DNA of 64,000 nucleotides from positions 29,682-93,681 of the forward strand of contig JBBAOE010000015.1 in assembly GCA_040401595.1 (NCBI GenBank). The letters run 5' to 3'. The stretch is from RFPW01 sp040401595 (GTDB lineage Bacteria > Pseudomonadota > Gammaproteobacteria > Burkholderiales > Burkholderiaceae_E). The stretch's first letter is position 1. Every line of letters starts with the position of its first letter. Positions 8,909 to 17,889 of this stretch are shown here, piece by piece. The translations under genes were made by a program, and so were the position numbers. A model generated the notes under the pieces. It saw only the letters and a list, made by a program, of their open reading frames with translations, searched no databases and was not told where the DNA came from.

Positions 8909-9331
8909 ATGTCCAAGATTCTCCGTCCGCTTGCCTGGATCCTCGGTTTGCTGGTGCTGGTGGTCGGCATGTTTGCCGGTCTGCTTGCATCGGGTGAACA
9001 GGTCGAGTTAAACCGTTATTCGATGTCTAATCGGTGTTCGATCCTGCTTGATCAGTACGATCAATGCATGCTCGATAACGGCTATATTCCCGATGACCGC
9101 CGTTATCCGGACTACACACGTCGTTTTCTCGGTAATTTCGCGCATTCGATTCACCTGACGACCGACGGGCCGCTGGGCGTTGATGATGAGCGTTATCGTC
9201 AGGGGCCGATGACGTCCAAGCCTCGCAAAGCAACCAAGCCATCTTCGGCTGCGAGTGCTCCACTGGCGCTTCCGCCGTCTGAAGCCAGTCGGGGCGGGGC
9301 GTCAGTGCCGATGCCTGGACCCGGAAAATAA
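8909..9331 (+). CDS. Small single-pass membrane protein, function unknown
   Basis: A 140-residue protein with an N-terminal membrane helix (about residues 7-28, rich in L, V and G) after a short basic start, so the rest should be periplasmic. The periplasmic part carries two cysteines nine residues apart (Cys43 and Cys53, in NRCSILLDQYDQC), which could form a disulfide. The C-terminal third is low-complexity S/A/P/G. I recognise no family. It lies between the Sel1-like exported protein and the Sel1 lipoprotein and is probably co-transcribed with them from the motAB unit. Confidence 0.68.
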   Translation: MSKILRPLAWILGLLVLVVGMFAGLLASGEQVELNRYSMSNRCSILLDQYDQCMLDNGYIPDDRRYPDYTRRFLGNFAHSIHLTTDGPLGVDDERYRQGPMTSKPRKATKPSSAASAPLALPPSEASRGGASVPMPGPGK

Positions 9332-9409
9332 TCCACCGCGAAACGCAAGCCAAGTGATCAAGTCAACCTGAAAACGACCGATAAGATCCGAGTTTCGCAC
9401 CTGTCGAGG

Positions 9410-9994
9410 GTGGCTTCGCTGCTGGTTGCGCTCGGGTGCGTGTTCCCGGCTGTCCTCCTGACCGGCTGTTCAGAGTACGACCAGGCGCGCCGGGTGTATG
9501 TCCAAGGCCGGTATGACGATGCGTTTGGGCGGATGCTCAAAATGGCGCAAGCCGGTGATAATCGGGCGCAGTATGACGTCGCCATGATGTACGTGCAGGG
9601 TATCGGCACCCAGAAGGATCTCGAACTCGGTTTCGGTTGGATGATTGAGTCGGCGAAGAGTGGGAACGTCGGCGCAATGAATGAACTCGGCGCGATTTAT
9701 GAGAGCGGCGTTGGTGCACAGCGCAATTTACCCGTCGCCTTTCAGTGGTACCGGATGGCGGCGCAGTCCGACGATTCGATCGGACAGTTCAACGTAGCCA
9801 ATATGTACGCTCGTGGCATCGGTGTTCCAGCGGACATCATTCGTGCCTGGGCGTATTACCGGCGCGCAGCGAGTAACGGTGTCCTGACGGGCCGTGAGCG
9901 GGCGTCCTTGCTGGGCGAAAAAATGTCCGCGGCCCAGCTGAAAGAGGCGGAAGTCTTCGAAGACCGTCTGCGCCAAAATCCCTCCAGCGACTGA
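9410..9994 (+). CDS. Sel1-repeat lipoprotein, motor-adjacent
   Basis: A 194-residue protein with a lipoprotein signal (lipobox LTGC, Cys20) and three Sel1-type repeats: AQYDVAMMYVQGIGT near residue 45, AMNELGAIYESGVG near 83 and GQFNVANMYARGIG near 119, each followed by a W/Y-rich helix ending AA or SA. Sel1 proteins act as helical scaffolds for protein-protein contacts; the Vibrio T-ring protein MotX also has such repeats. The first recognised start is GTG 9410, but the frame is open back to the previous stop at 9331. That upstream sequence has basic residues a signal peptide would want, so the real start may be non-standard. flhB begins 9 bases after the stop. Confidence 0.78.
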   Translation: MASLLVALGCVFPAVLLTGCSEYDQARRVYVQGRYDDAFGRMLKMAQAGDNRAQYDVAMMYVQGIGTQKDLELGFGWMIESAKSGNVGAMNELGAIYESGVGAQRNLPVAFQWYRMAAQSDDSIGQFNVANMYARGIGVPADIIRAWAYYRRAASNGVLTGRERASLLGEKMSAAQLKEAEVFEDRLRQNPSSD

Positions 9995-10003
9995 TCGGCA
10001 GCC

Positions 10004-11128
10004 ATGGCCGAGGACAGTGATCAGGAACGCAACCTAGAACCAACCGCGAGACGGCTGGAGAGGCTGGCCGAGCAGGGTCGGTTTCTGCAGTCTCGAGATC
10101 TCGTTGGCGCGCTCCTGATCGGGTTCGGATTCGCTGTCGCAGCCGGTCTGGGCGGTGTTTTCTTGGCGTCTCTGGTGCGTTTGATGTCCGCCAATTTCCG
10201 CCGCATCGGCGAAGGCGATCTTGAGCGGGTGCTTGTCGAGTGGGGTGCTGAATTCGTACTTCCAGTCATGATGGTTGTACTCGGTTTTATTATTTTGGCG
10301 GCGGTAGTCTCGATTGGTGGCACTTACGCACTGAACAATTTTCAGCCGGTGTTCGCCGAGTTCAAGCTTGATCTGGAGCGTATCAACCCGGTGAGCGGGC
10401 TCGGGCGGGTCTTTTCTCTGAAGGGCCTTGCAGAGCTTGGAAAAACGATCTTGAAGGTGGCCCTGCTGATGGTGGTCATCGGGCTCTTGCTCGGTTCACT
10501 GGCGCCGGACATCGTTCAGTTGACCAAGCTGCCGTTTGACCGGGCCTTGATCGACGCGGGACACATGTTGCTTATTGCCGGCGGCACGCTGTTTGGCTGT
10601 TGGGTTGTGTTGGCCGCGGTTGATTCGCTGGTTGCGTGGTTTCAATTTGGCCAGGAAGCGAAGATGTCGCTCGAAGAGTTGAAGGAGGAAATGAAGGAGA
10701 GCGAGGGCCGCCCCGAAATCAAGGCCGCGATCCGTCGGCGCCAGCAGCAGATGTCCCGCCGACGGATGGTGGCGGCGGTCAGCGAGGCTGATGTGGTGGT
10801 GGTCAACCCGACGCACTACGCGGTGGCAATTCGCTATGTCGAAGGATTGCATGTCGCACCGATCGTGGTGGCCAAGGGGACCGACGAGATCGCTGCGAAG
10901 ATTCGCGAGGCTGCCGCCGAGCATGACGTTCCGATCGTTCGCAGCCCGGCGCTTGCGCGCACGCTTGAGGCGCTCTGTGAGGTCGGTGGTTCGGTTCCGC
11001 AGGGGTTGTATCGGGCAGTCGCTGCGGTGCTTGCTTGGGCATACGCGATTCGCCGTAACCCGGTCCGGCGCCCTCGTGAGCCCGATGCCGATCAGTTGAT
11101 CGACGAGCCGCCAGAATCGATTCGCTGA
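10004..11128 (+). CDS. flhB: Flagellar type III export protein FlhB
   Basis: FlhB (374 aa) is the switch subunit of the flagellar export gate. Four membrane segments lie in the first 220 residues. The cytoplasmic domain has the linker (KMSLEELKEEMKESEGRPEIK), the autocleavage motif NPTH at residues 268-271, and the following AVAIRY strand. This site switches export from rod/hook to filament substrates. The ATG at 10004 follows the Sel1 lipoprotein by 9 bases. It closes the flagellar run; the usual partner flhA is not in the window. The C-terminal tail is R/P-rich. Confidence 0.96.
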   Translation: MAEDSDQERNLEPTARRLERLAEQGRFLQSRDLVGALLIGFGFAVAAGLGGVFLASLVRLMSANFRRIGEGDLERVLVEWGAEFVLPVMMVVLGFIILAAVVSIGGTYALNNFQPVFAEFKLDLERINPVSGLGRVFSLKGLAELGKTILKVALLMVVIGLLLGSLAPDIVQLTKLPFDRALIDAGHMLLIAGGTLFGCWVVLAAVDSLVAWFQFGQEAKMSLEELKEEMKESEGRPEIKAAIRRRQQQMSRRRMVAAVSEADVVVVNPTHYAVAIRYVEGLHVAPIVVAKGTDEIAAKIREAAAEHDVPIVRSPALARTLEALCEVGGSVPQGLYRAVAAVLAWAYAIRRNPVRRPREPDADQLIDEPPESIR

Positions 11129-11216
11129 ACGCTTAGCCTAAGAGGCCATCGGCGAGAGCGATCAGGCCGCTTACGCGTCGTCAGTCGCAGCACTGGGCTC
11201 AGTATTCTGTGTCTCT

Positions 11217-12194
11217 TTAGCGTCTCGCGATGTTCCAGATGCCGCGGTTGGGGTTGACGTCCGTCGCTGTAACGGGTTCCAGGCGGACTGCTCGCCCGGT
11301 CATCTCGAGTTCAACCGCATGTCGGTCACTGACTTCGACCCGCTCGGCACGACCCGACATCAGCACAACTCGGTCGCCAGCCCGCATGGTAATTTGGGTC
11401 GAACCTTGCTCGAGCACAAGATCGACTGCAACGGCGGCGCGTGCCTTGAGTTCAAGAGCTGGCTCGGATGGGGTGACGATCTGTGACCCTGGCAAGACCG
11501 CATACGGTCGTGAGGCCGATTGCGGGTCAACCGATGGGGGGGCCGCCGTCGCACTCAGAGGGGCGCCGACCGGCGTTGGAGAGACTGGCATGGATTGGGT
11601 TGACGCCGCCTGCGCGCCAGCGTCGCTGACGGCAATTGACGGGCCCGCGTCAGAGTCCCGCCTGTAGTCGTCTGGGGTCGACACACCCCTGGCAGGTTTT
11701 GCCGCGGCTGAGGGCCCAGTCGAGCGAAGGTCTTCGAGCTCATTTTCATCCACTGGCACGGCTGCCGGCATCAGGGCTGCGCCGATTGCGGTCGCCACGA
11801 TGACTCCGGCGGCCCCGAGTGCAATGAAGCGCTGGCGGGGCGAGATCGGCTTGGGCGGGAGCAGAACCGGAACCTCAGCACGAGGTCCTTTCGATGGCCC
11901 AGCTGAATCCATTCCCAGCGGTACAGCCGTTTCGGGGCCCGCTGGGATCCTTGCCCATCCTCTCGGATCGGGCTGCAGGTCTGACCAGGACTCGGGTAAC
12001 TGGAACCGCTTGAGCGCGCGCCGGCTGACGTCGGTGCGTTGTGCAAGGTCCTGAAACGCAGACGCCGTGCCCGACTCGATCGCCCGCAGCTGCGCCACTG
12101 GTATCTGGAGTTCGCGCGCGATCGAATCCAGGGGAAGCGCCAGCGCAATTCGAGCTCGTCTGAGCGCAGCCCCGACTTCAGTATGACTTTGCAC
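11217..12194 (-). CDS. RodZ-like helix-turn-helix membrane protein
   Basis: Domain order matches RodZ: an N-terminal Xre-type helix-turn-helix (GAALRRARIALALPLDSIA then LQIPVAQLRAIESG, about residues 7-60), one membrane helix (about 124-145, FIALGAAGVIVATAIGAAL), a disordered S/A/P-rich linker, and a C-terminal beta domain (about 245-325, ELKARAAVAVDLVLEQGSTQ). RodZ links MreB to the cell-wall elongation machinery. I chose GTG at 12194, 11 bases after the upstream stop; a longer form would run deep into the L,D-transpeptidase gene. The setting next to an L,D-transpeptidase is unlike the usual rodZ locus near ispG, so this may be a specialised paralogue. Confidence 0.72.
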   Translation of the reverse strand: MQSHTEVGAALRRARIALALPLDSIARELQIPVAQLRAIESGTASAFQDLAQRTDVSRRALKRFQLPESWSDLQPDPRGWARIPAGPETAVPLGMDSAGPSKGPRAEVPVLLPPKPISPRQRFIALGAAGVIVATAIGAALMPAAVPVDENELEDLRSTGPSAAAKPARGVSTPDDYRRDSDAGPSIAVSDAGAQAASTQSMPVSPTPVGAPLSATAAPPSVDPQSASRPYAVLPGSQIVTPSEPALELKARAAVAVDLVLEQGSTQITMRAGDRVVLMSGRAERVEVSDRHAVELEMTGRAVRLEPVTATDVNPNRGIWNIARR

Positions 12195-12204
12195 CGGCTT
12201 GGAG

Positions 12205-13269
12205 TCAGTGCAAGGCGGCAGCCTTGGTATCGAGGTAGGGGACCCAGCGTCCGCTATCCCGCTTCCAGTAATCCCGAACCGCTTGGCCCCGTCGGTCAAT
12301 ATATTCAGCCACCATCATCTGCTCGGCTTCCAGGTGGTAAACACTTCGCCGCATCGCTTCTGCCCCGCCGTTCGTACTGACCTTCTGGACCGTGTCGAAT
12401 GGCAACTCAGCGAGTTGGGCAGAGCTCATCGCTCGCCAGGCTTTGGGATTCAACCAGTTGGTCTGGGGAACCACGACCACGGTGGTTCGCCCCGGTTTGG
12501 CGTACTTTCGCAGGGCCAGGAGATCTTCATTGGCCAGCACTACGCAGCCATCCGACGCGAGCGGAGGTCGGGCATAGCGGTCGGAGGGCACGCCGTGGAG
12601 CCAGATGCCGGAGCCGGTTTTGGCGCGTGCCCGGTCCATCGCGTTGGGATAGTCCAATGGCAGTGCCAGGGGACCATAGAAATCGATTAGTTTGGCGCCG
12701 GGAATTTCACTCTGGATACGGTAAACGCCCAGTGGGGTCTTGCGGTCGCCTTCGCGTTCCTTACCGATGCCTTGCTGCCCCACAGTGACGTAGTGGTTGG
12801 CGACCACTTCGACTGAATCGCCTTTGCGGGTGAGGATCCAGAGGCGCGACCGCTCGGATTCCACCAGCAAAACGGTATCGGTCCCCGGGCCGATCTGGAC
12901 AATCGCCGACGGGATGGCGCCGCTGGGGACACCGGCAAGCTTGCCACGCGCGCGGGCTTCATTGACCAGTTCCCGATGCGCATCTGGGCTCGACTTGATG
13001 GTCACGGGCGCCTGATTGGGATCCCCGCCGGCCATCGAGATGTAGGCCTGATACTGGAGGAAGTAGGCGAGGTGGGACTTGGGTAGCGCTCTGCCCGCAT
13101 TGCGGGCCGCGTTGAGGGTCTGATCCAGACTGGTGCCGCCCTGAAACAGGCGGATGGCTTCCCGTAGGTTCTGATCACTCGATGATTCGGTGTCGGCGCG
13201 AGCACTTCCCCAGATTGTCGTCAGCAGCGCGACCGTCCACAGAGCAATGTATCGAACGGACCGTTTCAT
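12205..13269 (-). CDS. L,D-transpeptidase (YkuD domain)
   Basis: A 354-residue exported enzyme: signal peptide at residues 1-25 (ends GSARA), a helical N-terminal part, and a YkuD catalytic domain at about 115-260. The active-site signature is complete: HG near residue 227 and SDGC with Cys about 242 (HGVPSDRYARPPLASDGC). Such enzymes make 3-3 peptidoglycan crosslinks, attach proteins to the wall, or detach them (YafK/DpaA type); the sequence does not tell which. The tail after residue 260 is not a recognised domain. Its ATG overlaps the stop of the upstream gene by 4 bases, so the two are translationally coupled. Confidence 0.88.
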   Translation of the reverse strand: MKRSVRYIALWTVALLTTIWGSARADTESSSDQNLREAIRLFQGGTSLDQTLNAARNAGRALPKSHLAYFLQYQAYISMAGGDPNQAPVTIKSSPDAHRELVNEARARGKLAGVPSGAIPSAIVQIGPGTDTVLLVESERSRLWILTRKGDSVEVVANHYVTVGQQGIGKEREGDRKTPLGVYRIQSEIPGAKLIDFYGPLALPLDYPNAMDRARAKTGSGIWLHGVPSDRYARPPLASDGCVVLANEDLLALRKYAKPGRTTVVVVPQTNWLNPKAWRAMSSAQLAELPFDTVQKVSTNGGAEAMRRSVYHLEAEQMMVAEYIDRRGQAVRDYWKRDSGRWVPYLDTKAAALH

Positions 13270-14579
13270 TGCGCCCGCTCAGCTTGGATGAGCCAGCGCC
13301 CTCCTTCTTGCACCCAACGCATCGACTTGGTCGCCGTCGATTCAAGTCCCGTTGCTCGGTAGTGCTGGCGAAAGGTGACCCGCCAGCCATCGCCATCAGG
13401 AGCAACTTTGAGGTCCTCAATGGTCACTTTGATCGGGCCGGGGCGATTCAGACGATCATGACGCTGCTTTTCCCACTCGCTTCGGGAAAGACCGGACGGC
13501 GGTTGAAAGGTCTTGGCATAGAACGCCAGGTAGGTGGAAACATCCTTTTTTGACCAGGCGGCCGCCCAGCTTGCGCTCGCCCGTTCGAGCTGGGCCAGAG
13601 CCGCGGCCTGTCGTTCGTTGACGGGTTTGTCAGGGGCGCCTTCACTGGCCCTGTCGGTCGCCTTGTCGGCCGGCTTGGCTGTTGCGGCAGCAGCACCGGT
13701 GGCGGAACCCGCGCTACCGGGTGCCGAGGCCGGGCTCGGCGGCGTTGGGGCCGTGGTCGTCGACGGTGGTGTCGGGGGTTTGCCGCCCGGTTGGGCAGAG
13801 GACGATGCCGTCGCGCCTGGAGCGCCGGAAGGTGCGGTGGCGGTCGACCCCGGGACCGTTGCTTGCGCAACCGGCGCCGGTGCCGAGGTTGAAGACGGGT
13901 TAGCCCGATTCACTGTGGAAGACGCGTTCGCAGGAGCGACAACTACTTCAGGCCCCAGAGCCGCCATCGGTGCAATGAATGGGGCTGGCGCTTGTCCGCG
14001 AGCCAGGACTGGGGACCCCTCGCCGACCCCCGGCGTGAAGGCCAGCGCCTGTTTGGCAGATGGCATGACCAGTGCGAGGGTTGGGGTCATGCGCTGGACC
14101 GGGGCATCTACGGCCCGAGCATAGGAGGCCGCAGCCAGCTTGGCGTAGAGCGAGCGCAAATTTCGGAATGCCGCCGCGGTCGCTGCGCCATCACCCAAAG
14201 CGCGCTCCAGGACCTGACGGGCGGTATCGGTCGCGCCGATCGCTTCGAGGGCCACAGCGTAATTATTCGCCAATCCCAGATTGAGAGGATCCGCTGTATG
14301 GAGCGGTGCTAGAAGATCGACCGCCTTGCGGTTCTGGCCGCTGGCCAACAGTGCAGCGGAATGGACCTGTGCCCAGGCCACATCGCTGGATTTTCCGTAG
14401 CGCTGGATCAGCGCCAAGGCCTCTGCGGATCGACCGCCCTCTACGAGTTGTTCTGCTTGCTGCAATTCGCTAGCAGCCAGCGCGGGCCTTGGTATGACCA
14501 GCCAGAGAGCAGACAGGATGCCTAGCGCCAGAATTGAAGCGGTCCGGGAGGCGGGACCGGGGACCGAGTTGGACGTCAT
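13266..14579 (-). CDS. Exported TPR protein with C-terminal Cds6/NTF2-like domain
   Basis: A 437-residue protein with a signal peptide (about 1-36, ending RPALA) and TPR-like helices at about 38-150. A long P/A/T/G-rich linker with many PTPP-type runs spans about 185-310. The C-terminal NTF2/Cds6-like domain lies at about 330-437 (SWAAAWSKKDVSTYLAFYA, later WRVTFRQHYRATG and RWLIQAER). Such domains often occur fused to or beside L,D-transpeptidases. The ATG at 14579 was chosen because it gives a normal signal peptide; the frame is open 54 bases further. It is first of a three-gene unit with the L,D-transpeptidase and RodZ-like protein. Confidence 0.75.
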   Translation of the reverse strand: MTSNSVPGPASRTASILALGILSALWLVIPRPALAASELQQAEQLVEGGRSAEALALIQRYGKSSDVAWAQVHSAALLASGQNRKAVDLLAPLHTADPLNLGLANNYAVALEAIGATDTARQVLERALGDGAATAAAFRNLRSLYAKLAAASYARAVDAPVQRMTPTLALVMPSAKQALAFTPGVGEGSPVLARGQAPAPFIAPMAALGPEVVVAPANASSTVNRANPSSTSAPAPVAQATVPGSTATAPSGAPGATASSSAQPGGKPPTPPSTTTAPTPPSPASAPGSAGSATGAAAATAKPADKATDRASEGAPDKPVNERQAAALAQLERASASWAAAWSKKDVSTYLAFYAKTFQPPSGLSRSEWEKQRHDRLNRPGPIKVTIEDLKVAPDGDGWRVTFRQHYRATGLESTATKSMRWVQEGGRWLIQAERAQ

Positions 14580-14756
14580 TCTGAGCCTAGTGCCAGCGGT
14601 TTGACCGAGCTTGAGGAGAGCAAAAAAAATCACGCGTATGCGATTGAATCGAGCGGATGCCAGATCTTGGCCGTTACTTTAGCGGAACTCTGGTCTGTTC
14701 TCTCGCTATTCCGACAGTTGGGACCTGTAGGCAACACTGACTCGTATCAAAATCCT

Positions 14757-16814
14757 TCAAGATTGACGCTGGGATTCAAGTAATTCCCACCGTTCCAGAA
14801 GCTGTGCAATCGATTGTTCGATGACAGAAAGGCGGCTGGTGATGGACTTGAGATCACTGGACTGGCTTGCATGCAGGGCTGGATCCGAAAGGCGTTGGGT
14901 CAGCATGGTTTGTTCGGTTTCAAGCGCCGAAATACGGTCGGGTAACTGATCGAGTTCACGTTGTTCGGTGCCAGTCAGGCGGGTTTTGGGCTTCGCCTGG
15001 ACCGAACGGGTATGAGCCGGCTCGCTGTTTTGCGCCCGGATCGGTTCGGGGTTTGCGCTGGGCAGTGACGGGCTCTTGGGACTTTGAACCGTGTTCCGGT
15101 CTGCGTTTGCACGCCACTGGGCCCAATCGGACCAGCCGCCCACATGCTCACTCCAGCGGCCATCACCGTCCGCGACAATCACCTGCGTGACCACAGTGTC
15201 GAGAAAGGCACGGTCGTGTGATACGAGCAGTACCGTACCGGGATACTCGATGAGCAGTTGCTCCAGGAGGTCGAGCGTTTCGATATCGAGATCGTTCGTC
15301 GGTTCGTCCAGAACCAGCACATTGGCCGGACGGGCAAACAATCTGGCAAGGAGCAAGCGGTTTCGCTCGCCCCCGGAAAGAGACTTCACCGGTGATCGAA
15401 CTCGAGCCGGCGCGAACAGGAAGTCGCCCAGGTAGGAAATGACGTGCTGGCGTTGACCGCCAATTTCAACGAAGTCCGAGCCTGGGGAAATGACGTCGAC
15501 CAGAGCAGCTTCCGGGTCAAGCTGAGTCCGAAACTGGTCAAAATACGCGACCTGGAGCTGGGTGCCCTGAACTACGGTGCCGGAGTCGGGCTGAATTTCG
15601 CCCAGAATCAGACGCAGTAAGGTGGTTTTGCCCGCGCCGTTCGGGCCAATCAGGCCGATGCGGTCGCCGCGCATCACGCGGCACGAAAAGTCACGCACCA
15701 CCACCTTTGGTTGGCCATCCGGGCCGGGCCAACTGCGGCTGACATGCTCCAGCTCAGCGACCCGTTTGCCGCTGCGGTCGCCAGCGTCAACCCGCAGGTC
15801 GACTTGACCCTGGCGCTCACGGCGGGAAGCGCGCTCTGCGCGCAGTTGTTCGAGCCTGGCGATCCGACCGACGGAGCGGGTTCGGCGGGCTTCTACGCCC
15901 TTACGGATCCAGATTTCTTCTTGCGCCAGCAACTTGTCGGCTCGGGCATTGGCCAGCGCCTCCTCGTGGAGCATCTGCTCTTTGCGCTCGAGGTAGGTTT
16001 GCCAGCGGCCGGGGAAGCTGGCGAGATGTCCACGATCAAGTTCGACGATTCGGGTCGCAACGCGCTCCAGGAATCGGCGGTCGTGCGTGATGAACAGTAG
16101 CGCGCCACCGGGCCTGAGCAGGGGCGGGCCGCCGGCGCTGGTTGGGTTCGCATCCTGTTTCGGATCATTGCCGTCGGCTGGGCTGGCGCTACTGGTTTCG
16201 CCCGGTGCCAGAAGAGATTCCAGCCATTCGATGGAGACGATATCGAGATGGTTGGTCGGCTCATCGAGCAACAGAACGTCCGGTTCGGTCGCCATGGCCT
16301 GTGCCAGCGCCACTCGTTTCTTTTGCCCCCCGGAGAGGCTGCCAATCAACAGATCAGGGTTAAGGGCAAAACGATCAATTGCCCGTTCCGCGGTGGCGTG
16401 AAGGCGCCATCCATCCGACGCTTCGAGCTCGGTCTGAAGGGTCTGCATGCGTTCGAGCAGCGCTTCTTGGTCCGCAGCATTGGGGTCGGCGAGTGCCTCC
16501 GAAATCTCATGCCACTCCCTCAGGGCTGCTGCTGCTGCACCGAGCCCTGAGACCACGGCTTCAAAGACCGTTTGATCGGGGTCTAGAGGGGGTTCCTGGG
16601 CCACATAGGCGACCTTGAGACCGGGCTGCGTCCAAGCTTCGCCATCATCGAGTCCCCCCATTCCGGCGAGTGCCCGCAGAAGCGACGATTTTCCGCTGCC
16701 GTTGCGGCCGATCAGGGCCACGCGCTCGCCTGGGTCGATCTGGAGGTCGGCCCGGTCAAGGAGTGCGAAATGGCCAAAGGCCAGGGAGGCAGAGCGAAGT
16801 TGGAGTAGCGGCAT
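14757..16814 (-). CDS. uup: ABC-F ATPase Uup
   Basis: A soluble ABC-F protein (685 aa) with two nucleotide-binding domains. The first has GRNGSGKSS, LSGGQKKRVALAQA and LLLDEPTNHLD; the second has GPNGAGKTT, LSGGERNRLLLARL and LVLDEPTNDLD. The C-terminal coiled coil (about 620-685, LDQLPDRISALETEQ) is typical of Uup, which binds DNA and affects transposon excision and ribosome function. The protein is about 50 residues longer than E. coli Uup. Much of this is an S/A/P/G-rich insert in domain 1 (about 205-235) and a linker before the coiled coil. It lies downstream of the arginase on the same strand. Confidence 0.92.
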   Translation of the reverse strand: MPLLQLRSASLAFGHFALLDRADLQIDPGERVALIGRNGSGKSSLLRALAGMGGLDDGEAWTQPGLKVAYVAQEPPLDPDQTVFEAVVSGLGAAAAALREWHEISEALADPNAADQEALLERMQTLQTELEASDGWRLHATAERAIDRFALNPDLLIGSLSGGQKKRVALAQAMATEPDVLLLDEPTNHLDIVSIEWLESLLAPGETSSASPADGNDPKQDANPTSAGGPPLLRPGGALLFITHDRRFLERVATRIVELDRGHLASFPGRWQTYLERKEQMLHEEALANARADKLLAQEEIWIRKGVEARRTRSVGRIARLEQLRAERASRRERQGQVDLRVDAGDRSGKRVAELEHVSRSWPGPDGQPKVVVRDFSCRVMRGDRIGLIGPNGAGKTTLLRLILGEIQPDSGTVVQGTQLQVAYFDQFRTQLDPEAALVDVISPGSDFVEIGGQRQHVISYLGDFLFAPARVRSPVKSLSGGERNRLLLARLFARPANVLVLDEPTNDLDIETLDLLEQLLIEYPGTVLLVSHDRAFLDTVVTQVIVADGDGRWSEHVGGWSDWAQWRANADRNTVQSPKSPSLPSANPEPIRAQNSEPAHTRSVQAKPKTRLTGTEQRELDQLPDRISALETEQTMLTQRLSDPALHASQSSDLKSITSRLSVIEQSIAQLLERWELLESQRQS

Positions 16815-16865
16815 GGCGCGATGTTACCCGGCTCGCCGGTGGAGGCTGTTATCGGGACTTGGGAA

Positions 16866-17867
16866 TCAGGCCCTCAGAGCGCCGGAGAATGCGGACGCCA
16901 GCAGGGCATCCGCTACACGACGGGTCGTGCCCAGAGGATCCAGCGCTGGATTGTATTCAGCCATCTCCGCGCCAACGAAGCCCGGGTATGACGCGATCCC
17001 GGACAGGGCACGAATCAGTGCCGTGGCGTTGAGGCCGTTTTCAACAGGCGAACCAACCCCGGGGGCATCGAATGGGTCAAGCACATCCAGATCGATTGAT
17101 ATGCCCCAGCCCCCGCGGGCGTTTGATGCGATGGCGACGGCTTCGCGCAGTGCGGCGTCCAGCCCATGCGCCCGAATTTCGGTCATGTCGATGATGCGTA
17201 CGCCCAATCCAGCGAGGAGTCGTGCCTCTTCGACCTCGAAGCTGCGAACGCCGACCAGACATAGATGGCGAGGGTCGATGCTGACGCCGTGGGTCAAACC
17301 GACCAGTCGGGCGTCGCCATGACCGAGCAAGACGGCGAGCGGCATCCCATGCACCATGCCGCTTGGCGTGGTGCTGGGCGTATGTGCATCCAGATGGGCG
17401 TCAAGCCAGATCAGGCCCAGGGGGCCGTGATGGGACCTGGCCTGGGCCGCGCCCTTCCAGGTCCCGATCGCGCAGGCGTGATCCCCGCCCAGAACCAGGG
17501 GTTGAAAGCCACGGCGGATCGCCTCAACGACGGCCGCAGCCAGTCGCGCGGAGTGCTGCCGAATCACGGCGATCGGAGATGTCGCGGTGTCCGACGCAAC
17601 TCGCCGATCGTCGCGCCTGCCACTGGCCCCGCGCGGGGGGGTGCTGATAGCGTCCAGTCGGATGATGTCGACCGACCTGCCCAAAGCGCGCAGCCGTTCT
17701 TCAATCCCATGTGCCAGAAGGGTATCCGGGCCTTTGGCACAGCCCGGGTCTGGAGCGCCAATGCCGACGGGCAGCACAATCAGGGCGATGGGTGCCAGAA
17801 AGGGCGCAAGCGCTCGGCTTGGCTGCGGTTGATCGAGAGTCCCGCCAGCAGGGACCGCCGGGCGCAC
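16866..17867 (-). CDS. rocF: Arginase (ureohydrolase family)
   Basis: A binuclear manganese ureohydrolase. The metal-ligand motifs are GGDHACA, DAHLDAH and SIDLDVLDP, with the C-terminal EMAEYNP segment. The GAPDPGCAKGPDTL start of the fold and the DAH..TPSTTPSGMVHGMPL loop resemble arginases more than agmatinases, so the likely reaction is arginine to ornithine and urea. I chose GTG 17867, which has CAGGG six bases upstream and follows the DUF378 stop by 22 bases. An ATG at 17948 would overlap that gene by 59 bases. The first 25 residues are P/A-rich and may be dispensable. Substrate assignment is by motif only. Confidence 0.85.
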   Translation of the reverse strand: MRPAVPAGGTLDQPQPSRALAPFLAPIALIVLPVGIGAPDPGCAKGPDTLLAHGIEERLRALGRSVDIIRLDAISTPPRGASGRRDDRRVASDTATSPIAVIRQHSARLAAAVVEAIRRGFQPLVLGGDHACAIGTWKGAAQARSHHGPLGLIWLDAHLDAHTPSTTPSGMVHGMPLAVLLGHGDARLVGLTHGVSIDPRHLCLVGVRSFEVEEARLLAGLGVRIIDMTEIRAHGLDAALREAVAIASNARGGWGISIDLDVLDPFDAPGVGSPVENGLNATALIRALSGIASYPGFVGAEMAEYNPALDPLGTTRRVADALLASAFSGALRA

Positions 17868-17889
17868 AGAGCGCCCTGATGTTGGGGGA

